From the NCBI GenBank assembly GCA_023974075.1, contig CM043796.1, forward strand, positions 27,472,438-27,536,437: 64,000 nucleotides of DNA. Direction: 5' to 3'. A program made the translations under genes and the position numbers. The DNA is from Chaenocephalus aceratus (taxonomy: Eukaryota; Chordata; Actinopteri; Perciformes; Channichthyidae). The notes beneath the pieces were generated by a model. That model ran no database searches. It had not been told where the DNA came from and was given only the letters and a program-made list of their open reading frames with translations. Below, piece after piece: positions 44,297 to 56,200 of this stretch (positions are counted from its first letter, which is position 1; each line of letters opens with the position of its first letter).

Positions 44297-47200
44297 GCGC
44301 GCAACAGCGGTAATTAAAGTTTCAAAGTCTCAAAATGCTACAACTACTGTCACAAACTGGATGAATGTGAAGTATTTTGTTAAAGGAGGATGAAAGCGTA
44401 ATTAAGGAGCACTATTGGAGCGACTTTGATGGTTATTGGTGTGACGGAGCGGATCACAGAGTGACTGACTCCGCCACTGACAGCCGTAGCGGCGACACAC
44501 ACACACACACATACACACCAAACATTTCCTGCTCTCTTCCGTTCGTCAATAAATCAGGTTAAATCATCACTAAAACGTCCACCTTTTCCCCCTTCCTTTC
44601 TGTAGCGTGACCACAAGTGCACGCTTGTGAGTCTACAATTATTTCAACATACATTTAACTAGATTACACCATACTTACGTGGGGAGCGGCGGGCGGAGTT
44701 CCACCGCCGTCTCCCCAGCAAAGGGAAGGTGGAAAAGACGGAGGCGCATCACTTCCGTGATTTAAATAGGATGTAATTTATTATTTATTTTGTGTTTATT
44801 AATTATGGGGAATGACTGTTAAGACGTAGTTAACCTGTGTATGTTTGGTTCAGATAGTTTCCTCATGTTTGAGGAAATTACATTTATGTTGACAATGTGG
44901 TTTGGAGATAATTGTGTAACCGGTTGACGGTAAGCCTGTGGGGAGGGGCTATGGGTACAAAAGGGACGGTGTTGGCCCTGGAAGAATGATTCGGGAGATT
45001 GTTGCAGTGAAGGCAACAGTTAGAATGTGTTTACTCCAGGAGTAATAGACAACCAAATTTGGTAACTTTGATTTTGTTTATTTAAGTTATACTGTTTCAC
45101 TTTTATCAAACAGTATATATTCTTTTGTTGCTGTTATAAATAAAGTTTTGGAAAGCTTAAACAACCGACTAAGCCTATGGTTTCAACGGACAAATAGAAC
45201 CCTGTCACATATGGTGTCAGAAGTGGGATGACACACTAAAACCTTTGTTCACTAAAGTGGTAAAGGAGGGAAATGAAAAGTGTGTGGGAAAGGAAATATT
45301 TATGGTGGATGAGGATGTTTTGTACATAGTTACTGATGACCACAAACGTCTCATTGTCCCAGCTAGTTGTAGGTCACTTGTCATGCACCTAGCACACACA
45401 ATCCCATGGGCCGGGCACCTTGGCCGCCATAAAACCTATCTGTGTGTCAGCGCACGTTTTTATTGGCCCTCCATGTATACTGATATACAGAAATACTGCA
45501 CCACATGCCCCACATGCCAGAAAACCTGCATCGCCCGCAAGTCTGACAGAGCTTTCCTGCAGCCTCTGCCTGTCATATCTACTCCTTTCCGCAGGATTGC
45601 CATGGACATTGTCGGCCCTCTGGTGAAAAGCAGTGGGGGACACCAATACATTCTTGTTGTGTGTGTGACTACGCCACTCGGTTTCCGGAGGCCTTTCCCC
45701 TGCGTACCATCACTGCCCCATCGGTTCTGCGTGCGCTGGTACAGCTGTTCTCCAGAGTGGGGATACCAGACGAGATCCTAACGGACCAGGGAACAAACTT
45801 TACCTCCAGGTTGATGCAGCTCTTCTACAGACAACTGGGCATCTCGGCGATCAAGACTACGCCGTATCACCCGCAGACTGATGGCCTGGTGGAAAGATTC
45901 AACCAGACACTGAAGAAGATGCTGCAGAAGTTTGTTGATGACACTGGTAAGGACTGGGACCGCTGGCTCCCATTCCTGCTTTTTGCCTACCGAGAGGTAC
46001 CCCAAGCTTCAACTGGATTCTCGCCGTTCGAGCTGCTATATGGATGGGAGGTTCAGGGCCCATTGGACCTACTCCGAAAAGGCTGGGAGGCTCCTACGAC
46101 CAGTCCAAGTGATAGAGGAGTGGTGCAGTTTGTGCTGGAGATGAGGGATCGGCTGGCAGGATACCAGGTGGAGGCTGAAGTCAACCTGCGTTCGGCCCAG
46201 AAAAGCCAGAAGACCTGGTATGACCAGCAAGCTCGGCATCGTGAGTTCCAGCCTGGCCAGAAAGTCCTTTTGCTGCTGCCCTCATCCAACAGCAAGCTTT
46301 TGACGAAGTGGCAAGGGCCATATGTCATCACACGGAAGATGGGTCCAGTCACCTATGAGATCAATCACCCAGAGAAGAAAAAAACCAAACAGACCTACCA
46401 TGTGAACTTGCTGAAAGAGTGGAAGGAACGTTCTGTCCAGGCTCCTGAAAAGGCATTGTTGGTGAGGGAGGTGAACTTGGATGAGGAGGAGGAGGTCGAG
46501 AATGGGTTGGATACCTTAACTGTGGCTGCCGTTCCTGTTTTGACGCACCTTGCACCTGAGCAAGCTGCACGGATCCTCCAGATTTTCAAAGAGGCTCCTT
46601 CACTCTTGGCTGCCAGCCTGGGGAAGACCGCCCTTGTTGAGCATGTCATCCGACTAAAAGATGGACAACCAATCCGCCAACGTCCCTACCGTGTCCCACA
46701 ACAACTGGTAGAAGAACTGCAGAAAGAGGTAGAAGAGATGATAAAACTTGGAGTGATTGAGCCATCTAACTCAGAGTGGTGCAGCCCGGTGGTCATCGTC
46801 TTCAAAATGGATGGGTCTCTACGGATCTGCATGGATTTCCGGAAGCTCAACTCCATCTCAGAGTTCGACGCCTATCCCATGCCAAGAATTGATGACTTGC
46901 TGGAGCGGGTTGGAGCTGCCAAGTACATCACCACCCTGGATCTGTGTAAAGGGTACTGGCAAGTGCCGCTGGAGAAGTCAAGCCGACCATACACAGCCTT
47001 CAGAACACCAACAGGGCTGTTCCAGTTTACGGTGATGCCTTTTGGACTTCATGGAGCACCAGCTACTTTCCAGAGGCTGATGGACAGAGTCCTCCAGGGT
47101 TGTGAGAACTGCAGCTCTGCTTACCTCGATGATGTGGTGATCTTCAGCAACTCGTGGGAGGAGCATGTCCAACACCTTTCAGAGATACTGGGTAGGATCC

Positions 47201-50200
47201 ATAAAGCTGGGTTGACACTAAACGCTTCCAAATGTGAGTGGGCACGACGGGAGACACGGTACCTAGGCTACCAACTGGGACGAGGAGAGGTACGGCCACA
47301 AGTGGATAAGGTTGAAGCTATCCGAAGCTGCCCTCAACCTCGCACCAAAAAGGAGGTCCGGTCTTTCCTTGGATTGGCGGGATGGTACAGGAGATTTGTG
47401 CCTCAGTTTGCCACCATCGCAGCGCCACTCACAGCACTGACCAACAAGGATCAGAGGAACCCAGTAACCTGGTCAGAAGACTGTGAAACAGCCTTCCGCA
47501 CCTTAAAAGACTACCTGTGTTCTTCACCTGTCCTTAAAAGTCCAGACTTCACCAAAAGGTTTCTGGTACAGGTGGACGCCTCTGCAGTAGGCCTTGGTGC
47601 AGTCTTGGTCCAAGGGGACCTTGGAGAAGAACAACCAATCCTGTACCTGAGTCGTAAGATGCTACCCCGTGAGACCAGATATTCCACTGTAGAGAAGGAG
47701 GGTCTAGCCATTAAGTGGGCCCTAGAGAGTCTGCAGTACTATCTGCTTGGGCGTGAGTTTGACCTGGAAACCGACCACCGGGCCCTCACCTGGATCAACT
47801 CCATGAAAGATCACAACAGCCGTCTTACCCGTTGGTACCTCTCACTCCAACCGTTCAAATTCATTATCCGTCACCGATCTGGCAAATCGAATGTAGTGGC
47901 GGATTACCTTTCCAGGTTGCCGCACATCGCCAACCTCGGGGAGGGGGAGGATAATGTGACGGAGCGGATCACAGAGTGACTGACTCCGCCACTGACAGCC
48001 GTAGCGGCGACACACACACACACATACACACCAAACATTTCCTGCTCTCTTCCGTTCGTCAATAAATCAGGTTAAATCATCACTAAAACATCCACCTTTT
48101 CCCCCTTCCTTTCTGTAGCGTGACCACAAGTGCACGCTTGTGAGTCTACAATTATTTCAACATACATTTAACTATATTACACCATACTTACGTGGGGAGC
48201 GGCGGGCGGAGTTCCACCGCCGTCTCCCCATCAAAGGGAAGGTGGAAAAGACGGAGGCGCATCACTTCCGTGATTTAATAGGATGTAATTTATTATTTAT
48301 TTTGTGTTTATTAATTATGGGGAATGACTGTTAAGACGTAGTTAACCTGTGTATGTTTGGTTCAGATAGTTTCCTCATGTTTGAGGAAATTACATTTATG
48401 TTGACAATGTGGTTTGGAGATAATTGTGTAACCGGTTGACGGTAAGCCTGTGGGGAGGGGCTATGGGTACAAAAGGGACGGTGTTGGCCCTGGAAGAATG
48501 ATTCGGGAGATTGTTGCAGTGAAGGCAACAGTTGGAATGTGTTTACTCCAGGAGTAATAGACAACCAAATTTGGTAACTTTGATTTTGTTTATTTAAGTT
48601 ATACTGTTTCACTTTTATCAAACAGTATATATTCTTTTGTTGCTGTTATAAATAAAGTTTTGGAAAGCTTAAACAACCGACTAAGCCTATGGTTTCAACG
48701 GACAAATAGAACCCCGTCACAATTGGACTCAGGATGAATTCATTTGGATTCCCGCTGTATGAAGAAATGAAAGGACCGCACAAGTGGAAACAATTCACAA
48801 AGGGATTAAACTGTTTAAAACACATGCTCAAAGTAAGCCGGATTTTGCCGATGTGTTTATGTGGATTCAAAAGTTGTAAATAATCTACAAAATGGAGGAG
48901 ACCGATCTGATCGGAGCAACTGACAAATAATCCAACTGAAACCGGCAAGGACAATGACTATGCTTTAAAAATGCGCTTATCCAGACAAGCCCGGTTTGGA
49001 CACTTAACGCGCAGAGGAAACATTTCTATTAAAGACAAAATTATACATTTCTGTCTTTTTATGCCTTTTAATAGCTACTAACTTGAATTTGTATTTAAAT
49101 TAATTAATCAATTATTTTTTATATTTTATTGTAATGTATAGACAAGGCTTTTATCTGAGGCCTGGCGCCCCCCCTGCGATCTTTGGCGCACCCCCAAGGG
49201 GGGCGCGTCCCCCAGGTTGGGAACCACTGCTTTAGAGCTTCCTTTCAAGACTTACTGAACCAAGGAATCCGCCCACTTACAGTTTTAGTTGTTGGCTACA
49301 TTTGTAAGACATGGCGTAAACAAAAAATATTTACTTACCTGTACCTGTTTTTTATTTTTGCATAGGACCAACAAGTAAACCAGATTTGTGGAGAACCATT
49401 GCTGAGGTTGACGGCAAAAATGAACGGCGAGTGCAGTTTATTTCCAAGGTAAATTCCTACATCACATGCAATGTCAATTTAACAAACTGTTAAACCTACT
49501 AAATACTAAAACCACTAAATGATACTAATACCAGTGGCGAGCCGGCCCTAAGATATATATATTTGTTGTTATGTTTTTCATTAGTTTTACCAAAATAACT
49601 TGATTTAATTGTATTCAAAATAACATTTCCAAAGAAATAAATCCTTCGAATCTGCCTATTCTGTTGAATGTGAAGGATTAAATGAAAGACGCTCGTCTCT
49701 GCGAGTTACTGTGAAGAGAGGAGCTGATTGGCGGTCCAGCTATGAACTCACAGAGGGCCCAGCTATAGTAACTGAACGAGAGAGTGATGTCAAGTGACGG
49801 TACAATTGACCAATCATATCTTCCCTCTAAATGGGTGGGTTTTATTATCGCGGACTATATGACAAGTTCCGCCCGCTGTGAAGCTCTTCTTGTTGCCATA
49901 GCAACAACAACTTCCTGTCAACAGCGTAAACTCGCCTTCAAAATAAAGGCATGCCAAATTACACTTACAACTGCAACGAAAGTATCAAACACAATGCAAT
50001 ATCCTTTTAAATTTCAACGAACACAAATTGGGTTATTTACAGGTGTTGTTTTGTGTGGTAGAGGGTCGCTTTCATTGATGCGTTTTGCACCCCAGGCCGT
50101 TGACGTAATAACTTTTTTTCGAGGGTGGGGGTCAGAGGGCCTAGGTATAAAAGTCACGGCTCGCCACTGCAATATACTAATATCGATAAAACCTAATGAT

Positions 50201-53200
50201 ACTTATAAACCTAGTGATAATAATATTAAACCTAACGATACTAATATTGTTTGTGATATAAATGCCAATACACCTAATGATACTTATTTTACTACATCTA
50301 AAGAGTGTTATTACATCTAATGATACCAATATTACCCTTTACAATACTACCATAGCATCTACTGAGAGTGAAATTACATCTTATGATATTAACATTTCAT
50401 CAATATCTTTCAAAATATATTTTAACACTGTATAATTCATCAGTTTTTTTTAGTGTCAGCCTTATGCTTTGACTTCGTTTTTATCATCATTAAAAGGGCT
50501 GAATACAAAGTACGAAAAGATAGGGTTAGGTTTAGGGTTTACCCAAATAATAAATAAGGTAACATGAGATTGTGATTTTCTCCTGCCAGGATCCTGTGTT
50601 CGCCAATGGGAGGATAATAACATTTGACATAAAGATTCAAGAGCAAAAGAATGACAATTTGCAGTGGGATACTATCCTAGTGAACGGCTCGGAGAGCAGC
50701 GATGGCCAGCGGGTGATCACCGTCCTTAAAGATATGCTCCTGGCTGACCTGAGACCTGTCAGACTTTGCGTCACCGCTAACAACTCGGTGGGGACATCTC
50801 CCATGGCATCGTTATTCATCTCAGCAAAAGGACGTGGTAAGAGACTCTGACTACAGGCCACGCTTACTCTGAACCACTGAGTGTATTCTTTTCTGTGTAA
50901 AATGGCACAACATGTCTCTCAAATGTTGGTCCCTGTGGAGGGCAAGCTCGGGTCAGTCACACACAAGTGACTACTGTTGTGTTGCCCCTTTCACACCAAC
51001 GCAGCTCCCGTTCTAGCTCCGTGCTTCGTTCACAACAACAACAATGGGGGACTGCGTCGGGTCGATGATCGTGTTACTTTTAATCATACGAAGCCAGATA
51101 AATTAAATAACTACTTTTCTCCAGAGTGCCGTGGTTCATTGTTTATTAATGTGTTTCAGAGGCATTTACCGACCGCTGTAAAGTATTCACTGTCTGACTG
51201 TCACACAAGCCGCTGATAAATATCCCCAATTCCCCTAGCCTAAGTGAATGTGTTTCAGTCTGAATTGACGCTGTTTGGCATCACAACGCTGTTATGAAAG
51301 TCTCTCTGGTATAACATGGGTGATGTTACCATAGCAACCGAAGCTAAACTGACTATATTGACTAGGCTACTTGTAGCTTGTTCCTGTAACTTGTAACATA
51401 AGCCGTTTTCTACAAGCACATTTGACTATTTATTATGATTCTACTTGTGATAGTCGGACATGTCCTGTGCAGCCCGTGTATTGATTCCATCCGATAGCTG
51501 CTATACTCCAAAACAAAACAGTCTGCCCCCTCCACAATGATCAATAACAGCGAACGGATGGTCAAATAAACAGAATCACACAAAGCCTGGTTAGTGTTGC
51601 CTGACTTTATAAAGTGTGTGGTTGCGTTCTAGTATATTTGCTCATTATATTTAATAAAGAAATAAACAAGTGAAATCGATCTCAACTGTAGGAACAGAGC
51701 TACTTTATCCTCAGAGGATAGAGAAGTCCTCCACCCAGAACACAGCTTACAGTCACACTATAGTAGAGAGAAAAGCCAACTGGTCCCACCCTTAAATTCC
51801 CTAGCATCATCATCTAAACCATAAACCCCCCTCGTCCTTAACCACTTGCAAATCCACCTTTTACTTCCTTTGCCCTCCTGAAATGTAAATCCTTAACAGC
51901 TGTCTTTGTTACGCACATACAAAACTAAAAATACAATTTAACAGTGTAAAAGGCAATCAGAGTATAAGACTATATGTTTTAAATAATTATATGATCATTT
52001 GACACGACAGTCCCCATTTCAGTTGTTCCCTTTATTGTTTATTTCCTGTCTGTCTTCTTCTGCTGATATCTCTGACTTACAGCTCTGAGTCTTTGAACCT
52101 CTTCCATTCTCTTGCCTTGTTCTTTCCCTCTTTCCCCTTCTTTACTGGAGACAGTTTAGCCATCTTGATGCCAACGTTTCTTGCTCCCCACAAATATTAA
52201 ATGAAATATTGAAAAAGTATTCACTGGTGTTTTCTGATGGCCCCAGCTGACTTTAAATCGACCGGACTTCTTTCTGTGGATTGATATGACTGCACATAGT
52301 CTCTTTAGCAAAGCGTTCTTAGCGTGACAGTCTGCTATTGGAAAAGAGCAGGCTGCTATATGTCCAAATTGACCAATCAGAATTATTATTCAACTAAGCC
52401 GTGTAATAATAATTGTTTTTTTTTTAGTATATCAAGTCGAATTTACAGTGTGTGTGTGTGTGTGTTACAGAGGACCCCCCCGTCAAAGGGCTGAAGGTGT
52501 GGTCAGCTGAGGGCAAGCTGTGGCTGCAATGGACCCCCCCCAACGGTCCAGATTTGTCTGAGTATGTCGTGGAGTGGGTCAGTGGGGAGCAGACCGATTG
52601 GCAGAGGGAAAACAAAAACACCAGGCTCACTGCCATTAAAGGTAATCTCCATTTCCTCTAAACACACATTACTCGCTGAGGTCGCTTTCACACCTCATAG
52701 TCCGCTTCTCTGGTGCGTTCACACGGGCAAAACTACAAACGGACTATAAACTTTAAACACAAGTCATGTGCTACGGAAATACTAGTCACCCATTGGTCAG
52801 ACATTAAGGAGGTAAAAACGCAAATCCCGTTAATTTCTACCGGAGCCTCCGCCATGGAGCATCGGCAGGTTATTTTGATGCTGCAGTTAATCTGGAGATC
52901 AACAGACTCTAGCGGCCCGCACATATATGATTATACAATCAGACGACGTGCGTTAAGGGCAGGTTTGAACGCGACCTGACAGATAAACACCTGAACTTTT
53001 GAAAGAACATCCATAACATTCAGTTTGAGACTTATATATATCAATATTCTAAATACTTGTATATAGACTATTCTGCACTATTTCTACTATAATCTATTCT
53101 ATTTACTTGCACTATTTTATTTGTTTTGTTGTGTTGCACTGTTGGAGTGACCTAAGATTTTCGTTGTCATAACTACGCTGTAGCTATGCACACATGACGA

Positions 53201-56200
53201 TAAAAGCCTTGAAACTCTGCACTGCATTACCTTGGTTATCTTATTACTGATTTTCCTCTTAATACACGGTTATCAAAGTCAACTTTATTGTCAATCTCAA
53301 AATATGTTTGTACAAACAGAAAGATCGAAATACTGTTTCCCACAGTCCCGAGGTATAAAAAAAAAACACCTTAAAAATGCAAGAACACAAAATAACCGTT
53401 TACTTCAAGTAAGCAGGATATATACCGTACTTTTCGGACTACAAGCCGCGACTTTTTCCCCCATTTTCTTTGTACAGCTAACGGCCACTAGGGAACCTCC
53501 TAAATCTATGGATTTCACAGGTAAAATTAACCACCTTTAACACTACGGGCTCTAGGACCGGTCCGCGCCCGCCACCTCTAAGCGGCGGGCTCCAGCAGGA
53601 AAAGCTGGAGGCCGGGAAAAGAGTGAGACAGGTAGCGCGCCAAAGTAAAAGTGGAACCGAGAGACAGAACGAGAGCAAGACAGACGGACAATTTAGCTGC
53701 TGCGGCGTAATATGCAGGTGCGCTTTATAGTCCGAAAAGTACGGTATATATATTTATATAAAAAAAGAGATGTGCAAAAATGTCCATAGCAGCGTAAAAG
53801 TGACTGGATTATGAAGAGTCTACAAGCTTTACTTTGAACTAACAATAACTATAATTATACTTATAGGCAACCTTGAGGGGTTTGTCCGCTACACCGTCTC
53901 CGTGTATTCAATCTACTCTGGACGGATCGGAAAGCCAGCAAGCAAAGAAGCCTATCTGAAGGAAGGAGGTAAGATCCCACTGAGCATCAATTACTCAACA
54001 TCGGATACATATTGGATTATAAAAACACTATTTACTGACTCAAACATTCAAGTGTCTTCAGAGGACAGCCTCCCAGTGGACCTTAGAACAGCATTGGAAT
54101 TTTTAAAAGTAAATTTAAAAGACCAATGTTTTTCATTTGGCTTTTAATTTAGGGCAATTGTCATTTTTAGTATTATGTTCCCCACTTTTTATTGTCATTT
54201 TCTGTCATACTCTGTAAAGCACTTCAAGCATGAAAGGCGCTTATTATTATTATCATTATTATGTTGCCATATGATCGGTAGCTATATCTTCATGTTCTAT
54301 TAAAAAGTGTATTTCAACCTGTCTACAGCTGTGTACACTGCATCAAGAATTATCAATCATCTCTTCGTGTACGTTGAACACTGTATGCAATTGTTTAGAT
54401 TGATAGACTTATAGAGTGCCACGGTGACGCGTCCTAAAACCCGGAAGTAAGTTAGCATTTTACCACAGAAATAAGGTCTGTGGTTGAGACACATTCAAGA
54501 GACAGATCACGTTTTAAACAGACATTAAATCCATCAGCAGTGAGCCACTGGTGATTCCTGAAGAGTTGACGTGTCTGAAGAACGATGGTTGTTACCAAGT
54601 GGCTGAATAGGACTACAGAAGTTGTCGAGGCCGTTTTACGTCCACCATGGATGTATAATAAGAACTGGATACAGCGTGGGGGCGGGGCCTCGTTCTTTCC
54701 TAGAAAATGGCCCAACTTTTGAGAGAGCGAAACGTCACAGATTACCCAGCATGCCTGGCTGTCGGAGCAGAAGTACCCGTATGTGCGCTCACAGAGCATG
54801 CAACCCTTAAGCCCCGCCCCCCGAGCTCCCACTCTCGGCTCACTGGAATGAATGGAGACTGAAAATAAACCTAGATTTGGCTTTTAGTGCATTTTACAAC
54901 TTTAAGGACCTGATGATTATAATAAGGGCTATAAATAGTTCATACTGGGTAGTTTAAAAAAAATTATCCACTGATTTACAGACGTCTCTTTCCCCATGTT
55001 AGTCAATGGGGAAAGTCTTTCTGGGCCCAGTGACGTCACGGACTGATACGGAAGTTGTAGTACTGCCGTTTGCGCACTTCCTGGGGGCTTTGGGAAACAC
55101 TCCCCGGAAGAAGTTTACTTCCTGGTTTTGGGACGCGTTACTGTGGCACTCTATTGATTAAAATGTATGACAAAGTGTTAACTTAAACCAGTTCCTCCTG
55201 TGATGTTGCAGTCGTGAAGTCAGTCTGTTATAAATTCAGATAACCCAATGATTAATGATTAACATACTTTTTACTTATTGTAGTTTTGTTTGACTCTTTT
55301 TGTTGCTTTTCTGCTGCTGTAACCGGTACATTTGGAGTCACTAAAGTTGCATGTTAATCTTTGTTGTTGTGTTTGCAGCTCCATTAGAGGGCCCCGTTGT
55401 CAGACTGAACGATAAACCAGGACGTAACGAGGCAGAGCTGGGGTGGGTGGAGATCCCCCTTCACAGGCAGCGAGGCTTCATCGTAAACTACACCATAAAC
55501 TACACAGGTGGCGGTGAAACACACGGTGGGTGCCTCTCACGGGGTTCTGACCCAGCTGCTCTCTGTTCACTGCAGCGGCCAGGAGGTTTTCATTATCACT
55601 GTCTCTCAAATGTTGGTCCCTGTGGAGGAAATTCTTAAGAGAAACTGATAAATGATTCATGGACAAAGTTTGTCTTTTGTTATATTTAATAAATAAATAA
55701 AGTGAAATCGTTCCCAAAGGCAGGAACTGAGCTACCTTCCTCAGAGAAGTTCTATACCCAGAACACGGCTTACAGTCACACTATATAGTAGTCTGGTCCC
55801 AACCTTAGGCATCATCTGGGAGGCGTGTGGCGCAGTGGACTAGTGCGTTGGTGTTCGGCTCAGGGGAGCACAGGTTCAAACCCCACTGCAGTCAGCATGT
55901 TGTTGTGTCCTTGGATTGTCCACAGTATTGAGTATGTAAGTCGCTTTGGATAAAAGCGTCCAACAAGTGACATGTAATGTGTAATGCATCATCTAAACAT
56001 CTCCACCATTAAACCATAACTGGCCCAAGAGCATTCGTCCAAAAATGTAAATACGTAAATAGCCACTTTAACTTAATTGTAGCTACTATACATTTCTATA
56101 AAGCAATTGTTCATATTTGGTTCATTAAATTAATGATATTGTGGTCATTGTCAAAAAAATATAAAAAGGCATTATTTTTATAATGCGCTTTCTGCCTTCA

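Larger units (their letters stand above)
44440..48721 (+). mobile_element. Ty3/gypsy LTR retrotransposon, Gmr1-like, lacking gag and protease
   Basis: LTRs 44440-45209 (770 bp) and 47955-48721 (767 bp) begin TGTGACGG and end GTCACA. A 5-bp target duplication, attgg, lies at 44435-44439 and 48722-48726. A TGGTGTCAGAAGTGGGAT primer-binding-site candidate begins at 45211, two bases after the LTR; a purine-rich tract at 47937-47951 (GGGGAGGGGGAGG) precedes the right LTR. The pol order is integrase, GPY/F, reverse transcriptase, RNase H. The element is in the sense direction of il6st. Confidence 0.93.
44192..49229. mobile_element. hAT-like element (CAGTGGTTCCCAACC termini) carrying a nested LTR element
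   Basis: Left CAGTGGTTCCCAACCTTTTT, right GGTTGGGAACCACTG, flanked by a perfect 8-bp duplication ctttagag (44184-44191 and 49230-49237). Removing the LTR element leaves about 750 bp with no transposase, so it is non-autonomous. Lies in the il6st intron after the WSDWS exon. Confidence 0.9.

Noticed and set aside
45245..47979. A host gene derived from a retrotransposon
   Set aside because: LTRs, primer site, purine tract and target duplication are all present, the LTRs are nearly identical, and the frame is broken; it is a young insertion.
55818..55985. A tRNA gene (A and B boxes present)
   Set aside because: No cloverleaf with a matched acceptor stem could be built, and a SINE tail and target duplication are present.
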